Below are positions 56,647-64,000 of a stretch of DNA of 64,000 nt, one piece after another; the first letter of the stretch is position 1, and the number at the start of each line of letters is the position of its first letter. The stretch spans positions 48,354 to 112,353 of the forward strand of contig JAHDYP010000001.1 of the NCBI GenBank assembly GCA_023383055.1, written 5' to 3'. Both the position numbers and the translations under genes were made by a program. The notes beneath the pieces are model-generated. The model saw only the letters and a program-made list of their open reading frames with translations. It was not told the DNA's origin and did no database searches. Source of the DNA: Verrucomicrobiota bacterium (lineage in GTDB: Bacteria > Verrucomicrobiota > Verrucomicrobiia > Limisphaerales > JAHDYP01).

Positions 56647-58320
56647 TCAACCTCGGCAGAGGCCGCGCAAGGTTGCGACGGTGCCGGCCTCGGCCGGTCG
56701 CTTATCCTGCCGCCAGCGGACGATGCGCGGGCGGCGCAACACGAACCCCGCCTTGTGCCGGGTCGATGGGGCAACCCCATCGAAAGCGAGCTCGAAGACC
56801 AGCTCGGGCGTCACCAACCGCGCGGGACCAAAGCGCCCGGTCGTGTGCGCGCGCACGAAAGCGTCGATGGCGTCCGTCTCGGCATCGGTCAGACCGGAGC
56901 CGGCCTTGGCCACGGAGATCAGTTCGTCGCCCTGCCAGACGGCGAAGGTGTAATCGGTGAACCGCGTGGTCCGGCGGCCGTGGCCTGGCTGCGCAGCCAC
57001 GAGCACGGCATCGCAGATGAACGGCGCCACCTTCCACTTCCACCAGGCGCCGGGTTGCCGGCCGGCGCCGTAAGCGGCGTCGCGCTGCTTGAGCATCAGT
57101 CCTTCGGCTCCGGTCGCGCGCGCCTGGGCTTGGAGCCCGGCCAGGTCGTCCCAGGTGGCCACGGACAGCGCGGGGGAGAGGCGCAACGGCGCGGGCAACC
57201 CCGGTGCCACGGGCTGGGAGTCGAAAAGATCGGGCTGGAGCCATCCGGTTTGGGACAGACCGGCCTCGCGCCGAGCCGCTTCATCGGCCGCGCGGGTGAG
57301 GAGCCGCTCCAATTCCCGCCGACGTTTCGTGAGCGGCCATTGCCGGCAATCCGCGCCGCCGCATTCCAACAGGTCGTAAGCCATGAAGACCGCCGGCACC
57401 GCGCGGCGAATGGCGGCGCTGGGCGCGCGCCGGTTCAGCCGGCGTTGCAGTCCGGCAAAGGGCAATGGGCCGTCTCCCCACGCGAGCAGTTCGCCATCCA
57501 GCACGGTTCCCTCGGGCAACGCCCGAGCGGCGTCGGCCACTTCCGGGAATCCGGCGGTAACGATCTCCTCATCCCGCGACCAGAGGATCGCCTCGCCCGC
57601 ACGGCGGAGCAGTTGGGCGCGGAGGCCGTCCCATTTCCACTCGAACTGCCAGTCCGTCACGGCACCGAGCGCCGGCGCCTCGCCTTCGAGCGGCGATGCG
57701 AGGTAAAACGGATAGGGGCACGCCGGCTCGCCACCCGGGGCTTCGCCGGACATGAGCCGCGCGAAATGGGCTGGCGTGGGCCGCCACGCGCCCAGGAGCC
57801 GGTGGGCCATCACCGCGATTTCCACGCGGGCAAGACGGGCGAGCGCGCGCACCAACAACGCGCGCGAAACGCCGATCCCGGGGTTGCCGGCAAGCAGCTT
57901 GTGCCAGAGGAAACGCTGTGTCGGATCCAGCTCGGACCAGGTCGCGCGCAGGATGGCGCGCTGTTCCACCTCGGTCGCCGCCGCGAGCGGCAGCAGCCGT
58001 TGTTCGACCAGGAGCGCCAGCGGGAGCGGCGCGGGATGGGGATTCAACGGGAGCAGGAGAGCCAACGCTTCGGCGGGATCGCCAACATGGTCGCAGCATT
58101 CCCCGACCAGCCAGGGAGGAAGATCGGCCGCCTCGGCCGCCCACCGGCGCAGGTCAACGGACTTCACCGCACGCTTGAGCCGCTGCCCATAAAGAAACCA
58201 GAGCGCCCAGGCGGCATCGGCGGGCGGCGTCGCTCGGAAGTAATCCTCCAACGCCGCGGTCTTCCCGGAAGCGTCGGGCGTGCGGTCGAGCACGGCGAAG
58301 AGTTGGGCGAACGCGCGCAT
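56647..58320 (-). CDS. ATP-dependent DNA ligase
   Basis: 557 residues. N-terminal helical DNA-binding domain to about 200, then nucleotidyl transferase motif I with the AMP-accepting Lys in FEWKWDGLRAQLL, motif III region VFMAYDLLECGG, motif IV GAEGLMLKQRDAAYG and motif V WWKWKVAPF; the C-terminal OB-fold follows (HGRRTTRFTDYTFAVW). Such ligases seal nicks using ATP and in bacteria sit beside the ligase-associated exonuclease and the Lhr helicase. The exonuclease gene ends six bases upstream of this start, so they are one transcript; no Lhr gene is in the window. Confidence 0.93.
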   Translation of the reverse strand: MRAFAQLFAVLDRTPDASGKTAALEDYFRATPPADAAWALWFLYGQRLKRAVKSVDLRRWAAEAADLPPWLVGECCDHVGDPAEALALLLPLNPHPAPLPLALLVEQRLLPLAAATEVEQRAILRATWSELDPTQRFLWHKLLAGNPGIGVSRALLVRALARLARVEIAVMAHRLLGAWRPTPAHFARLMSGEAPGGEPACPYPFYLASPLEGEAPALGAVTDWQFEWKWDGLRAQLLRRAGEAILWSRDEEIVTAGFPEVADAARALPEGTVLDGELLAWGDGPLPFAGLQRRLNRRAPSAAIRRAVPAVFMAYDLLECGGADCRQWPLTKRRRELERLLTRAADEAARREAGLSQTGWLQPDLFDSQPVAPGLPAPLRLSPALSVATWDDLAGLQAQARATGAEGLMLKQRDAAYGAGRQPGAWWKWKVAPFICDAVLVAAQPGHGRRTTRFTDYTFAVWQGDELISVAKAGSGLTDAETDAIDAFVRAHTTGRFGPARLVTPELVFELAFDGVAPSTRHKAGFVLRRPRIVRWRQDKRPAEAGTVATLRGLCRG

Positions 58321-58326
58321 GTCGGG

Positions 58327-59337
58327 TCATCCGCGATGGGGCGTTTCGGGTTCCTCCGGGATCTCACCGACGAAGCGGGTGGCGAGAGCCTCGGCCTGCC
58401 AGCCATGCTCGTTGAGCCAGCGGACCAGCGGCGCGGAGGCCCCATGCGTCACCAGCACCCGCGATGCGCCGGTGGCGCGGATGGCGGAGACCAATCCCGG
58501 CCAGTCGGCGTGGTCGGACAACGCGAAGGCGCGGTCGGCACCCCGACTTCGTCGCATGCCACGCAGAAGCATCCAGCCCGAGGCGAAAGCTGTGGCGAAC
58601 TCCCCGGAACCGTCGAGCCAGGCGGGATTCCCGGCGGCCGGCGGGGCAACGACGATCGCCCTTCCGCCGGCCGCCCGGATACTCTCCGGGGTGGCGGGCT
58701 GGACGGCCGGCAAACGAATTCCCGCGGCGGCATAGGCGGGGAGGAATTCGCGCACGGCTCGGTGGGCGAGGATGGGTCCGATCGAGGCGTCCAGGCCTGC
58801 CAGCAGGCGCTGCGCTTTGCCGAGGGAATAACCGAACAGCACGCTGGTGCGCGCCCGCGGTTGATTGGATCGCCACCAGTGGTTGATCTCCGCGAACACC
58901 GAGGCCGGCTCGGGCCACCGATAGACCGGCAGACCGAAGGTGGATTCCGTGACAAACGTGTGACAAAACACCGGCTCGAACGCGGCGCAGGTCGGATCAG
59001 GCTGGGTCTTGTAGTCGCCGCTGACCACCCAGACTTCGCCGCGGCATTCGATCCGGATCTGCGCCGAACCCAGCACGTGACCGGCGGGATGGAAGGAGAC
59101 CTGGACCTCGTTGAGCCGGGTGGTTGCTCCATAGCCCAGCCCGGCGATCGAGGCGTCCCTGCCCAGCCGCACGCGCAGCACTTCGACACCGTCAGCGGCA
59201 CACAGGTACGAGCGGGAACCGGGCCGGGCGTGGTCGCTGTGAGCATGCGTGATGACCGCCCGTTCAACCGCCCGCCACGGATCGATATGGAAACCGCCGG
59301 ACGCGCAGTAAAGGCCGTGTTCGGTAACGGTCAGCAT
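58327..59337 (-). CDS. Ligase-associated DNA exonuclease (metallo-beta-lactamase/CPSF fold)
   Basis: 336 residues from ATG 59337. The metal-binding motif is VITHAHSDHARPG. Further markers are FHPAGHVLGSAQIRIECRGE, WVVSGDYKTQPDPTCAAFEP, FVTESTFGLPVY and the late His in FALSDHADWPGL. This matches the family that removes 3'-end nucleotides next to ATP-dependent ligases in a small bacterial repair operon. All metal ligands seem present. It lies six bases ahead of the ligase and 27 bases behind the UvrA gene. Confidence 0.92.
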   Translation of the reverse strand: MLTVTEHGLYCASGGFHIDPWRAVERAVITHAHSDHARPGSRSYLCAADGVEVLRVRLGRDASIAGLGYGATTRLNEVQVSFHPAGHVLGSAQIRIECRGEVWVVSGDYKTQPDPTCAAFEPVFCHTFVTESTFGLPVYRWPEPASVFAEINHWWRSNQPRARTSVLFGYSLGKAQRLLAGLDASIGPILAHRAVREFLPAYAAAGIRLPAVQPATPESIRAAGGRAIVVAPPAAGNPAWLDGSGEFATAFASGWMLLRGMRRSRGADRAFALSDHADWPGLVSAIRATGASRVLVTHGASAPLVRWLNEHGWQAEALATRFVGEIPEEPETPHRG

Positions 59338-59364
59338 GGTTGCGCCTCTTGGTGGCACGGTCCG

Positions 59365-62061
59365 CTACGAGGCCGCGAGCAGGGCGCGCAGGAATCGTCC
59401 CGTGTGCGAGGCGCGGCGGCGGGCCAGGGCTTCGGGGGTGCCGGTGGCGACGATGCGACCGCCGGCATCTCCCGCTTCGGGGCCGAGGTCGATGATCCAA
59501 TCCGCCTCCGCGATGAGGTCCAGGTTGTGTTCGATCACGAGCACGGTGTGGCCGGCTTCGACCAGGCGGTGGAGCACCGCGATCAGTCGGTCGACGTCGG
59601 CCCGGTGCAGTCCGACACTGGGTTCTTCGAGGAGGAAGAGGTTGTGTTTGGCGCGCGCCTCGAGGAGGCCGGGTTGTTCTTTGAGTCGCCCGAGCAGATG
59701 GGAGACGAGTTTGACACGTTGGGCTTCGCCGCCGCTGAGGGTGGGGCTGGTCTGGCCGAGCGGGAGGTAGTCGAGGCCGGTGTCGTGCAGGGCCTGCAAC
59801 GGGCGGCGGACGCGGGGAAAAGCGGCGAAACACTCGAGAGCCTCGCTGACGGTCATTTTGAGGATTTGGGCGATGTTCCTCCCGGCGAACTGGATATCCA
59901 GAGTCTCCTGGCTGAAGCGCTGCCCCTGACACACATCGCAGGTGACGAAAGCAGGGGGCAGGAAGTTCATTTCGAGTTTGACGCTGCCGGCGCCTTCGCA
60001 GTTTGGGCAGCGGCCCTGGGCGCTGTTAAAGGAAAAGCGGCTGGCGGAATAGCCGCGAAGCCGGGCTTCGGGGGTCTGGGCGAAAAGGGATCGTATCTCG
60101 TCGAAGAAACCGACGTACGTGGCCGGGATGGAGCGCGGGGTGCGGCCGATGGGCGATTGATCGACTTCGTGGATGGCGCGTATGGCGTCGGCGCCTTCAG
60201 TGACGATGCCGTGCGAGGGAACGGGGGCCACGGTTTGGCCGGCGCAGTTTTCGAGACAGGTGCGCAGGGCCGGAAGCAGGCAATCACGGATCAACGTGCT
60301 CTTGCCCGAGCCGCTGACGCCCGTCACGAACACCAGCCGACGCAAGGGAATGCGCACGGAGAGGTTCTTGAGATTGTTCAGGCAGGCCTGGCGAAGCTCC
60401 AGGTGCGGATCCGAGGGCTTGACCGGGCGGCGCCGGCCCCGGGACGGGTAAGTTCGCTTTTGGCGCAGGCACTGCCCGGTAATGGAATCCTGGTGGCGCG
60501 ACAATTCCTTGAGGGTGCCGGCGGCGACCACATGCCCGCCAAGAGCCCCGGCGCCCGGACCGAGATCGATGATGTAGTCGGCGCGGCGCATGGTGGCTTC
60601 GTCGTGCTCGACCACCACCAAGGAATTGCCTCGTTGCTGGAGTTGCTCGAGCGTGGCGAGGAGTTGTTCGTTGTCCCGGGGATGCAGGCCAATGGTTGGC
60701 TCGTCCAGAATGTAAAGCACGCCGGTCAGATTCGAGCCGAGCTGAGCGGCCAGGCGGATGCGCTGGGCTTCTCCGCCGGAAAGCGTGGGAACGGCGCGGG
60801 CAAGCTGCAGATAGCCGAGCCCGACCTGTCGGAGGAATCCAAGGCGCTCGATGATCTCGGGCAGGATATCGCGGGCGATTTGGCGGGCGTGGCCGGAGAG
60901 CCGGATTTGGCGGAAGCAGGCATCGGCTTGTTGAATCGAAGCTTGACCGAGGTCCACCAGGGTCGGGCCGCAGGCCAGCCCCACCTTGTCCCCGGGAGTC
61001 AGCAGCAAGCGGAAAGCGGGATGACTGGCCGGTCCGAGGTCGAGGCGAACCGCTCTTGAGAAGCGATTAAGGCGCGAGCCGTGGCACTCGGGGCAGAGTT
61101 CGCGCTTGCCTTCCTGCCAGCCGAACCACGATTCCTCGATGGCATCGGCGCGGGTGCCGCGATCGACCTCGGGCAGGTAGAACAGTTCGCCGAAGCCGCG
61201 GCATTGAGGGCACCAGCCTTGGGAGGAGTTGTAGCTGAACTGCTTGGGGTCGAGGGGTTCGAAGGATTGGCCACATCGTCCGCAAGCGCGCGTTATGGAA
61301 TGAACGCTTTCATGGCCTGCGTCGTCGACGGCGAACAAGACGCCGTGCCCGAGATCCAGGGCTCGATCGACGAGCTGTCGGGCGGTTTCCGGCCGCATTT
61401 TGCGCGCGAGAGCGCCGACCACGATCTCGAGGTCATGCTCCCGAAAGCGGTCGAGCCGCAGCCGCTCCCGGGAGGACCGGATCTGGCCGTCGGCGCGGAT
61501 CCGGTCGTAACCGTGGCGGTTGGCCCATTCGGCGACCTCGGTATGGAAGCCCTTTCGGTTTCTGACGACCGGGGCGAGGAGGAGGAGGTTGGCGCGCTGC
61601 CGCAGCTCCCGTTGGAGGCGTTCGCCCAACTGGTCCCGCGTCTGGGCTTCCACCGGGATCTGGCAATCGGGGCAGTAAGGAGTGCCGAGGCGACTGAAGA
61701 GGAGACGCAGGAAGTGATGGATTTCGGTGACGGTGGCCACGGTGCTTTTTCCGCCGCCACGGGAGTTGCGCTGTTCGATGCTGACAGTTGGGGGAATGCC
61801 GAGGATTTGATCGACATCGGGGCGGGCGAGTTGGTCGACGAACTGGCGCGCATAGGCGTTCATCGAATCGAGGAATCGACGCTGGCCTTCGGCGAACAAT
61901 AGATCGAAGGCAAGGGTGCTCTTGCCGGAACCGCTCACGCCGGTGATGACCACCAGGCAACCGCGCGGTATCCGCACGGAGATGTTCTTGAGATTATGCT
62001 CGCGGGCGCCCTGGATGCTGATGGCGTCGGGAGTGGGCACCTGGTTGGAACCGTCTGACAC
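59365..62061 (-). CDS. uvrA: Excinuclease UvrA, compact form
   Basis: 898 residues, two ABC ATPase halves. First half: GVSGSGKSTLAFDLLFAEGQ, SIEQRNSRGGGKSTVATVTE, the UvrB-contact region (APVVRNRKGFHTEVAEW) and signature TLSGGEAQRIRLAAQLG. Second half: GVSGSGKSTLIRDCLLPAL, VDQSPIGRTPRSIPATYV, the zinc module CPNCEGAGSVKLEMN / CDVCQGQRFS, and signature TLSGGEAQRVKLVSHLLG. Zinc pairs also occur in the first half (CGRCGQSFEPLDP, CPECHGSRLN). The stretch between those first-half zinc pairs is much shorter than in standard UvrA (940 residues), so most of the DNA-gripping insertion domain is missing. Binds damaged DNA in nucleotide excision repair. Confidence 0.92.
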   Translation of the reverse strand: MSDGSNQVPTPDAISIQGAREHNLKNISVRIPRGCLVVITGVSGSGKSTLAFDLLFAEGQRRFLDSMNAYARQFVDQLARPDVDQILGIPPTVSIEQRNSRGGGKSTVATVTEIHHFLRLLFSRLGTPYCPDCQIPVEAQTRDQLGERLQRELRQRANLLLLAPVVRNRKGFHTEVAEWANRHGYDRIRADGQIRSSRERLRLDRFREHDLEIVVGALARKMRPETARQLVDRALDLGHGVLFAVDDAGHESVHSITRACGRCGQSFEPLDPKQFSYNSSQGWCPQCRGFGELFYLPEVDRGTRADAIEESWFGWQEGKRELCPECHGSRLNRFSRAVRLDLGPASHPAFRLLLTPGDKVGLACGPTLVDLGQASIQQADACFRQIRLSGHARQIARDILPEIIERLGFLRQVGLGYLQLARAVPTLSGGEAQRIRLAAQLGSNLTGVLYILDEPTIGLHPRDNEQLLATLEQLQQRGNSLVVVEHDEATMRRADYIIDLGPGAGALGGHVVAAGTLKELSRHQDSITGQCLRQKRTYPSRGRRRPVKPSDPHLELRQACLNNLKNLSVRIPLRRLVFVTGVSGSGKSTLIRDCLLPALRTCLENCAGQTVAPVPSHGIVTEGADAIRAIHEVDQSPIGRTPRSIPATYVGFFDEIRSLFAQTPEARLRGYSASRFSFNSAQGRCPNCEGAGSVKLEMNFLPPAFVTCDVCQGQRFSQETLDIQFAGRNIAQILKMTVSEALECFAAFPRVRRPLQALHDTGLDYLPLGQTSPTLSGGEAQRVKLVSHLLGRLKEQPGLLEARAKHNLFLLEEPSVGLHRADVDRLIAVLHRLVEAGHTVLVIEHNLDLIAEADWIIDLGPEAGDAGGRIVATGTPEALARRRASHTGRFLRALLAAS

Positions 62062-62106
62062 ACCCCGATACTACCGGCCCGGGGCGGCTTCGCAAAACAG
62101 AAGTAA

Positions 62107-62655
62107 CTACTCGTTGATACCCCAGTGCGAGGGCGGAGCGAGACTGGGCGGCGTGCGGCGGAGAATATCGTCCAGAATCCGGGTGCCCTGCGCGGCCCGA
62201 TTCTGGATGCTGCGGATACCGGGGAACGGCGCCTGCCAGGGTTCGTCATCCAGGCGGGGCAGACAATCCATGGATGCCCTCCGGGCCAGGTTGCGAAGAA
62301 AGAGATAGAGCGGCGACGTCGAGAGTTCGGCGCTTTCAGCGTCTTCCGTGAGCACCAGCAGCACGCCATCACCCGGGCTTCTCAAGGGAACCCAGAGTTC
62401 AGTCCAGTTGCGCACCTCTTCGGGCAAGTCATCGCGGCAGGTGGCGGAGAAAAGAAGAATATCGGCCTGCGCGGCCGCCTGCGCGGCCGCCTGGGCGATG
62501 TCCGAATCCTCGAGGTAACGAAAACGCCACCAATTGAAATCGAAATCGATTTCGGTGCGGAAACCCTGGACGAGATGATGGCACAGGCTCAGGGCGCGCT
62601 CGCGGGCGCCGGTATCTTCGTAGACGACGGTGACAGACCACGGGTCGTCATTCAT
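62107..62655 (-). CDS. Conserved protein between two UvrA genes
   Basis: 182 residues from ATG 62655; the longer open frame has no gene character. Starts MNDDPWSVTVVYEDTGARER and has DFDFNWWRFRYLEDSDIAQA, then a run AAAQAAAQADILLFSATCRD, and LPEEVRNWTELWVPLRSPGD. Similar short proteins with VVYED, a W-x-F-x-x-L motif and an Ala-rich helix before AD-hydrophobic are known from Verrucomicrobiota, without function. Predicted fold is alpha/beta. Its place between two repair genes is suggestive only. Confidence 0.65.
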   Translation of the reverse strand: MNDDPWSVTVVYEDTGARERALSLCHHLVQGFRTEIDFDFNWWRFRYLEDSDIAQAAAQAAAQADILLFSATCRDDLPEEVRNWTELWVPLRSPGDGVLLVLTEDAESAELSTSPLYLFLRNLARRASMDCLPRLDDEPWQAPFPGIRSIQNRAAQGTRILDDILRRTPPSLAPPSHWGINE

Positions 62656-62809
62656 GGGTTGCGCCTGATTATCAGTGAAGGTCTCGCGCGCTGTTCTCAT
62701 GATCTCTAATCGAGGCTGAACGATTTGTTGTGCGCCGCCCGGCCGGTCCTGCCCTCCCCGGCCGACTACTGCCAAATCTCCGTCCATGAGAAAAAAATGC
62801 AAGCGAAAG

Positions 62810-64000
62810 TTAGCGGCCTTTTTTGGGTGAACGGTCCCGCATGAGACGAATCGGGCAATTCCGCAGGGCAACGCCGGTGTGACTCTTACCGCAGGCAGCG
62901 ATCACTTCGGATGGACCGACCGCCACCAGTTGGCCGCCCGCATCCCCCGCTTCGGGACCAAGATCGATGATCCAGTCGGCCGCCCGGATCACTTCGAGAT
63001 TGTGTTCAACCACCAACACCGAATGCCCGGCATCGACCAAACCCTGAAAGACCTCGAGCAGAACCCGGACATCCTCGAAATGCAGTCCGGTCGTGGGCTC
63101 ATCGAAGATGAACAGGGTGGGCTTGGCGGCCGCCGAATTGGCGCGGCGGAAGTCGGCGAGATGTCCCGCCAGCTTGAGTCGCTGGTTCTCTCCGCCGGAC
63201 AGCGTGGGGAGAGGCTGGCCAAGACGGAGGTAGCCCAACCCGACCTGCCGCAGCAGTTGCAGCGTCTCCAGCGCCTGTCGGGCTGGTTTGAGGGCTCCCA
63301 GCAACGGCAGGATGGCGCAGACCTCATCGGCGGTGGCTCCCAAAAAGTCCGCGATACTCCAGTGCTTGTCGGGCGGTGACGAGCGCCGGCGTGGCGGTAG
63401 GCCCGACTTGGACTGAAGTCCGGCAGCGGGGGGTGTGGGAATCGACAGCTTGATCTCGAGGACGTGCGGCCGGTAGCGCTTGCCGTCACACTGGGGGCAG
63501 CGAATGAACACATCGCTGAGGAACTGCATCTCGATTTTCTCGAATCCAGCCCCGCGGCACCGCTCGCACTGGCCCTGAGACGAATTGAAGCTGAACGCGC
63601 TGGCCTTCAAGCCCTTCTGTCGGGCTTCCGGAGCCTGGGCGAACAACTCGCGAATGGCGTCGAAGGCGCCGGTGTAAACCGCCGGGTTGGATCTGGGGGT
63701 CCGACCGATGGGTGATTGATCGACCATGACCACCCGCCCCAGGTGCTCGCAGCCGCGGAGCGTGGCCGTCCCGCTGACCTCAGTGGCCGGGCTGGCCTCG
63801 GCCTCGGTTTCCTCGGCCGGCGGCGATGCCGGAGCCTCAGTCTGCCGGAGTGCCGCGCTCAGCAGCGGATGAATGATTTCGCGCACCAGCGTGGTCTTGC
63901 CGGCTTGGCGCGGCCCGGGAACGCAGACCAGCCGACCCACAGGCCCCGCGAGGCGCAGATCCCGGCGGGTGGAGCGTCGGGCCTTCGTGACTGTGAGGCT
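62810..64000 (-). CDS. Second UvrA, C-terminal ABC half (5' cut by window)
   Basis: The frame is open to the right window edge and ends at 62810. It has a Walker A of variant text (PGPRQAGKTTLVREIIHPLL, still G-x4-GKT), VMVDQSPIGRTPRSNPAVYT, the zinc module CERCRGAGFEKIEMQF / CPQCDGKRYRPHVLEI, signature TLSGGENQRLKLAGHLADF, Walker B TLFIFDEPTTGLH and the switch His in VVEHNLEVIRAADW. Two Pro/Ser/Glu-rich inserts (APASPPAEETEAEA and PPAAGLQSKSGLPPRRRSSP) are unusual for UvrA. It could be the end of a long UvrA variant; the N-terminal half lies outside the window. Confidence 0.9.
   Translation of the reverse strand, partial: SLTVTKARRSTRRDLRLAGPVGRLVCVPGPRQAGKTTLVREIIHPLLSAALRQTEAPASPPAEETEAEASPATEVSGTATLRGCEHLGRVVMVDQSPIGRTPRSNPAVYTGAFDAIRELFAQAPEARQKGLKASAFSFNSSQGQCERCRGAGFEKIEMQFLSDVFIRCPQCDGKRYRPHVLEIKLSIPTPPAAGLQSKSGLPPRRRSSPPDKHWSIADFLGATADEVCAILPLLGALKPARQALETLQLLRQVGLGYLRLGQPLPTLSGGENQRLKLAGHLADFRRANSAAAKPTLFIFDEPTTGLHFEDVRVLLEVFQGLVDAGHSVLVVEHNLEVIRAADWIIDLGPEAGDAGGQLVAVGPSEVIAACGKSHTGVALRNCPIRLMRDRSPKKGR

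Noticed and set aside
56572..61059. A 1495-codon plus-strand open frame across the ligase, exonuclease and UvrA genes
   Set aside because: It runs antisense over three well-supported genes and has only composition-driven sequence with no domain.

Overview
The window is a high-GC bacterial chromosome segment that most resembles the phylum Verrucomicrobiota, probably the Limisphaerales/Pedosphaera side. The pointers are Tat-exported Gfo/Idh/MocA oxidoreductases, a Reg_prop/Y_Y_Y sensor kinase, a kinase fused to a SUMF1-like domain, many large secreted Ig/LamG/HEAT proteins, a lysine-rich MGDKSPKS small protein and a long-form UvrA locus. This assignment rests on recognising families by eye; no marker gene (rRNA, ribosomal protein) is present and no tRNA was recognised.

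Layout. 0-6 kb: end of a carotenoid-type acyltransferase gene, a HEAT-repeat secreted protein with a Gfo/Idh/MocA oxidoreductase, a dienelactone hydrolase and an FHA gene broken by an in-frame stop. 6-7 kb: a gene-poor kilobase with several inverted repeats. 7-12.3 kb: two large exported beta-rich proteins, one made of eight copies of an unfamiliar repeat of about 120 residues. 12.3-15.3 kb: a visibly less GC-rich patch with a DUF2846 lipoprotein and two membrane proteins carrying zinc ribbons. 15.2-16.3 kb: gene-poor. 16.3-20 kb: a subtilisin-like protease with an inserted beta domain, and a HEAT protein. 20.1-24.8 kb: a signalling cassette of a degenerate sialate-O-acetylesterase-like protein, a Ser/Thr kinase with a SUMF1 domain, and a divergent ECF-like sigma factor. 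25-29 kb: a membrane-anchored protein, a trypsin-like protease, a 48-residue zinc ribbon protein and another exported protein. 29.3-33.5 kb: a LuxR-type response regulator with its propeller sensor kinase.

33.7-39.6 kb: an exported protein, a flavodoxin, an Nramp-like transporter without the usual metal-binding motifs, and a DUF748/AsmA-like protein. 39.6-41.9 kb: a decay zone with a 42-bp perfect palindrome, a pRiA4b ORF-3 pseudogene and a shortened LVIVD/Ig protein. 42-47 kb: a MacA/ATPase/MacB tripartite exporter operon and a downstream exported protein. 47-48 kb: flotillin-like FloA. 48.3-50.3 kb: a degraded RHS/YD-repeat gene ending in a small membrane ORF. 50.6-55.1 kb: an agarase-like glycoside hydrolase, a sugar isomerase/epimerase and a Gfo/Idh/MocA oxidoreductase, plausibly a small saccharide-use cluster. 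55.1-64 kb: a leftward run of an NAD(P)-binding DUF2867 protein, ATP-dependent DNA ligase, ligase-associated exonuclease, a UvrA, a small conserved protein and the C-terminal part of a second UvrA, together a DNA repair island.

The most unusual items are the eight-repeat exported protein, a C-terminal YYR/FYR module shared by five exported proteins, the kinase/dead-esterase/sigma cassette, a recurrent CCCCATGAACATGGGG-type intergenic palindrome, the 42-bp palindrome, and an apparently circularly permuted module inside the subtilase. No CRISPR array, intact transposase or phage genes were seen.
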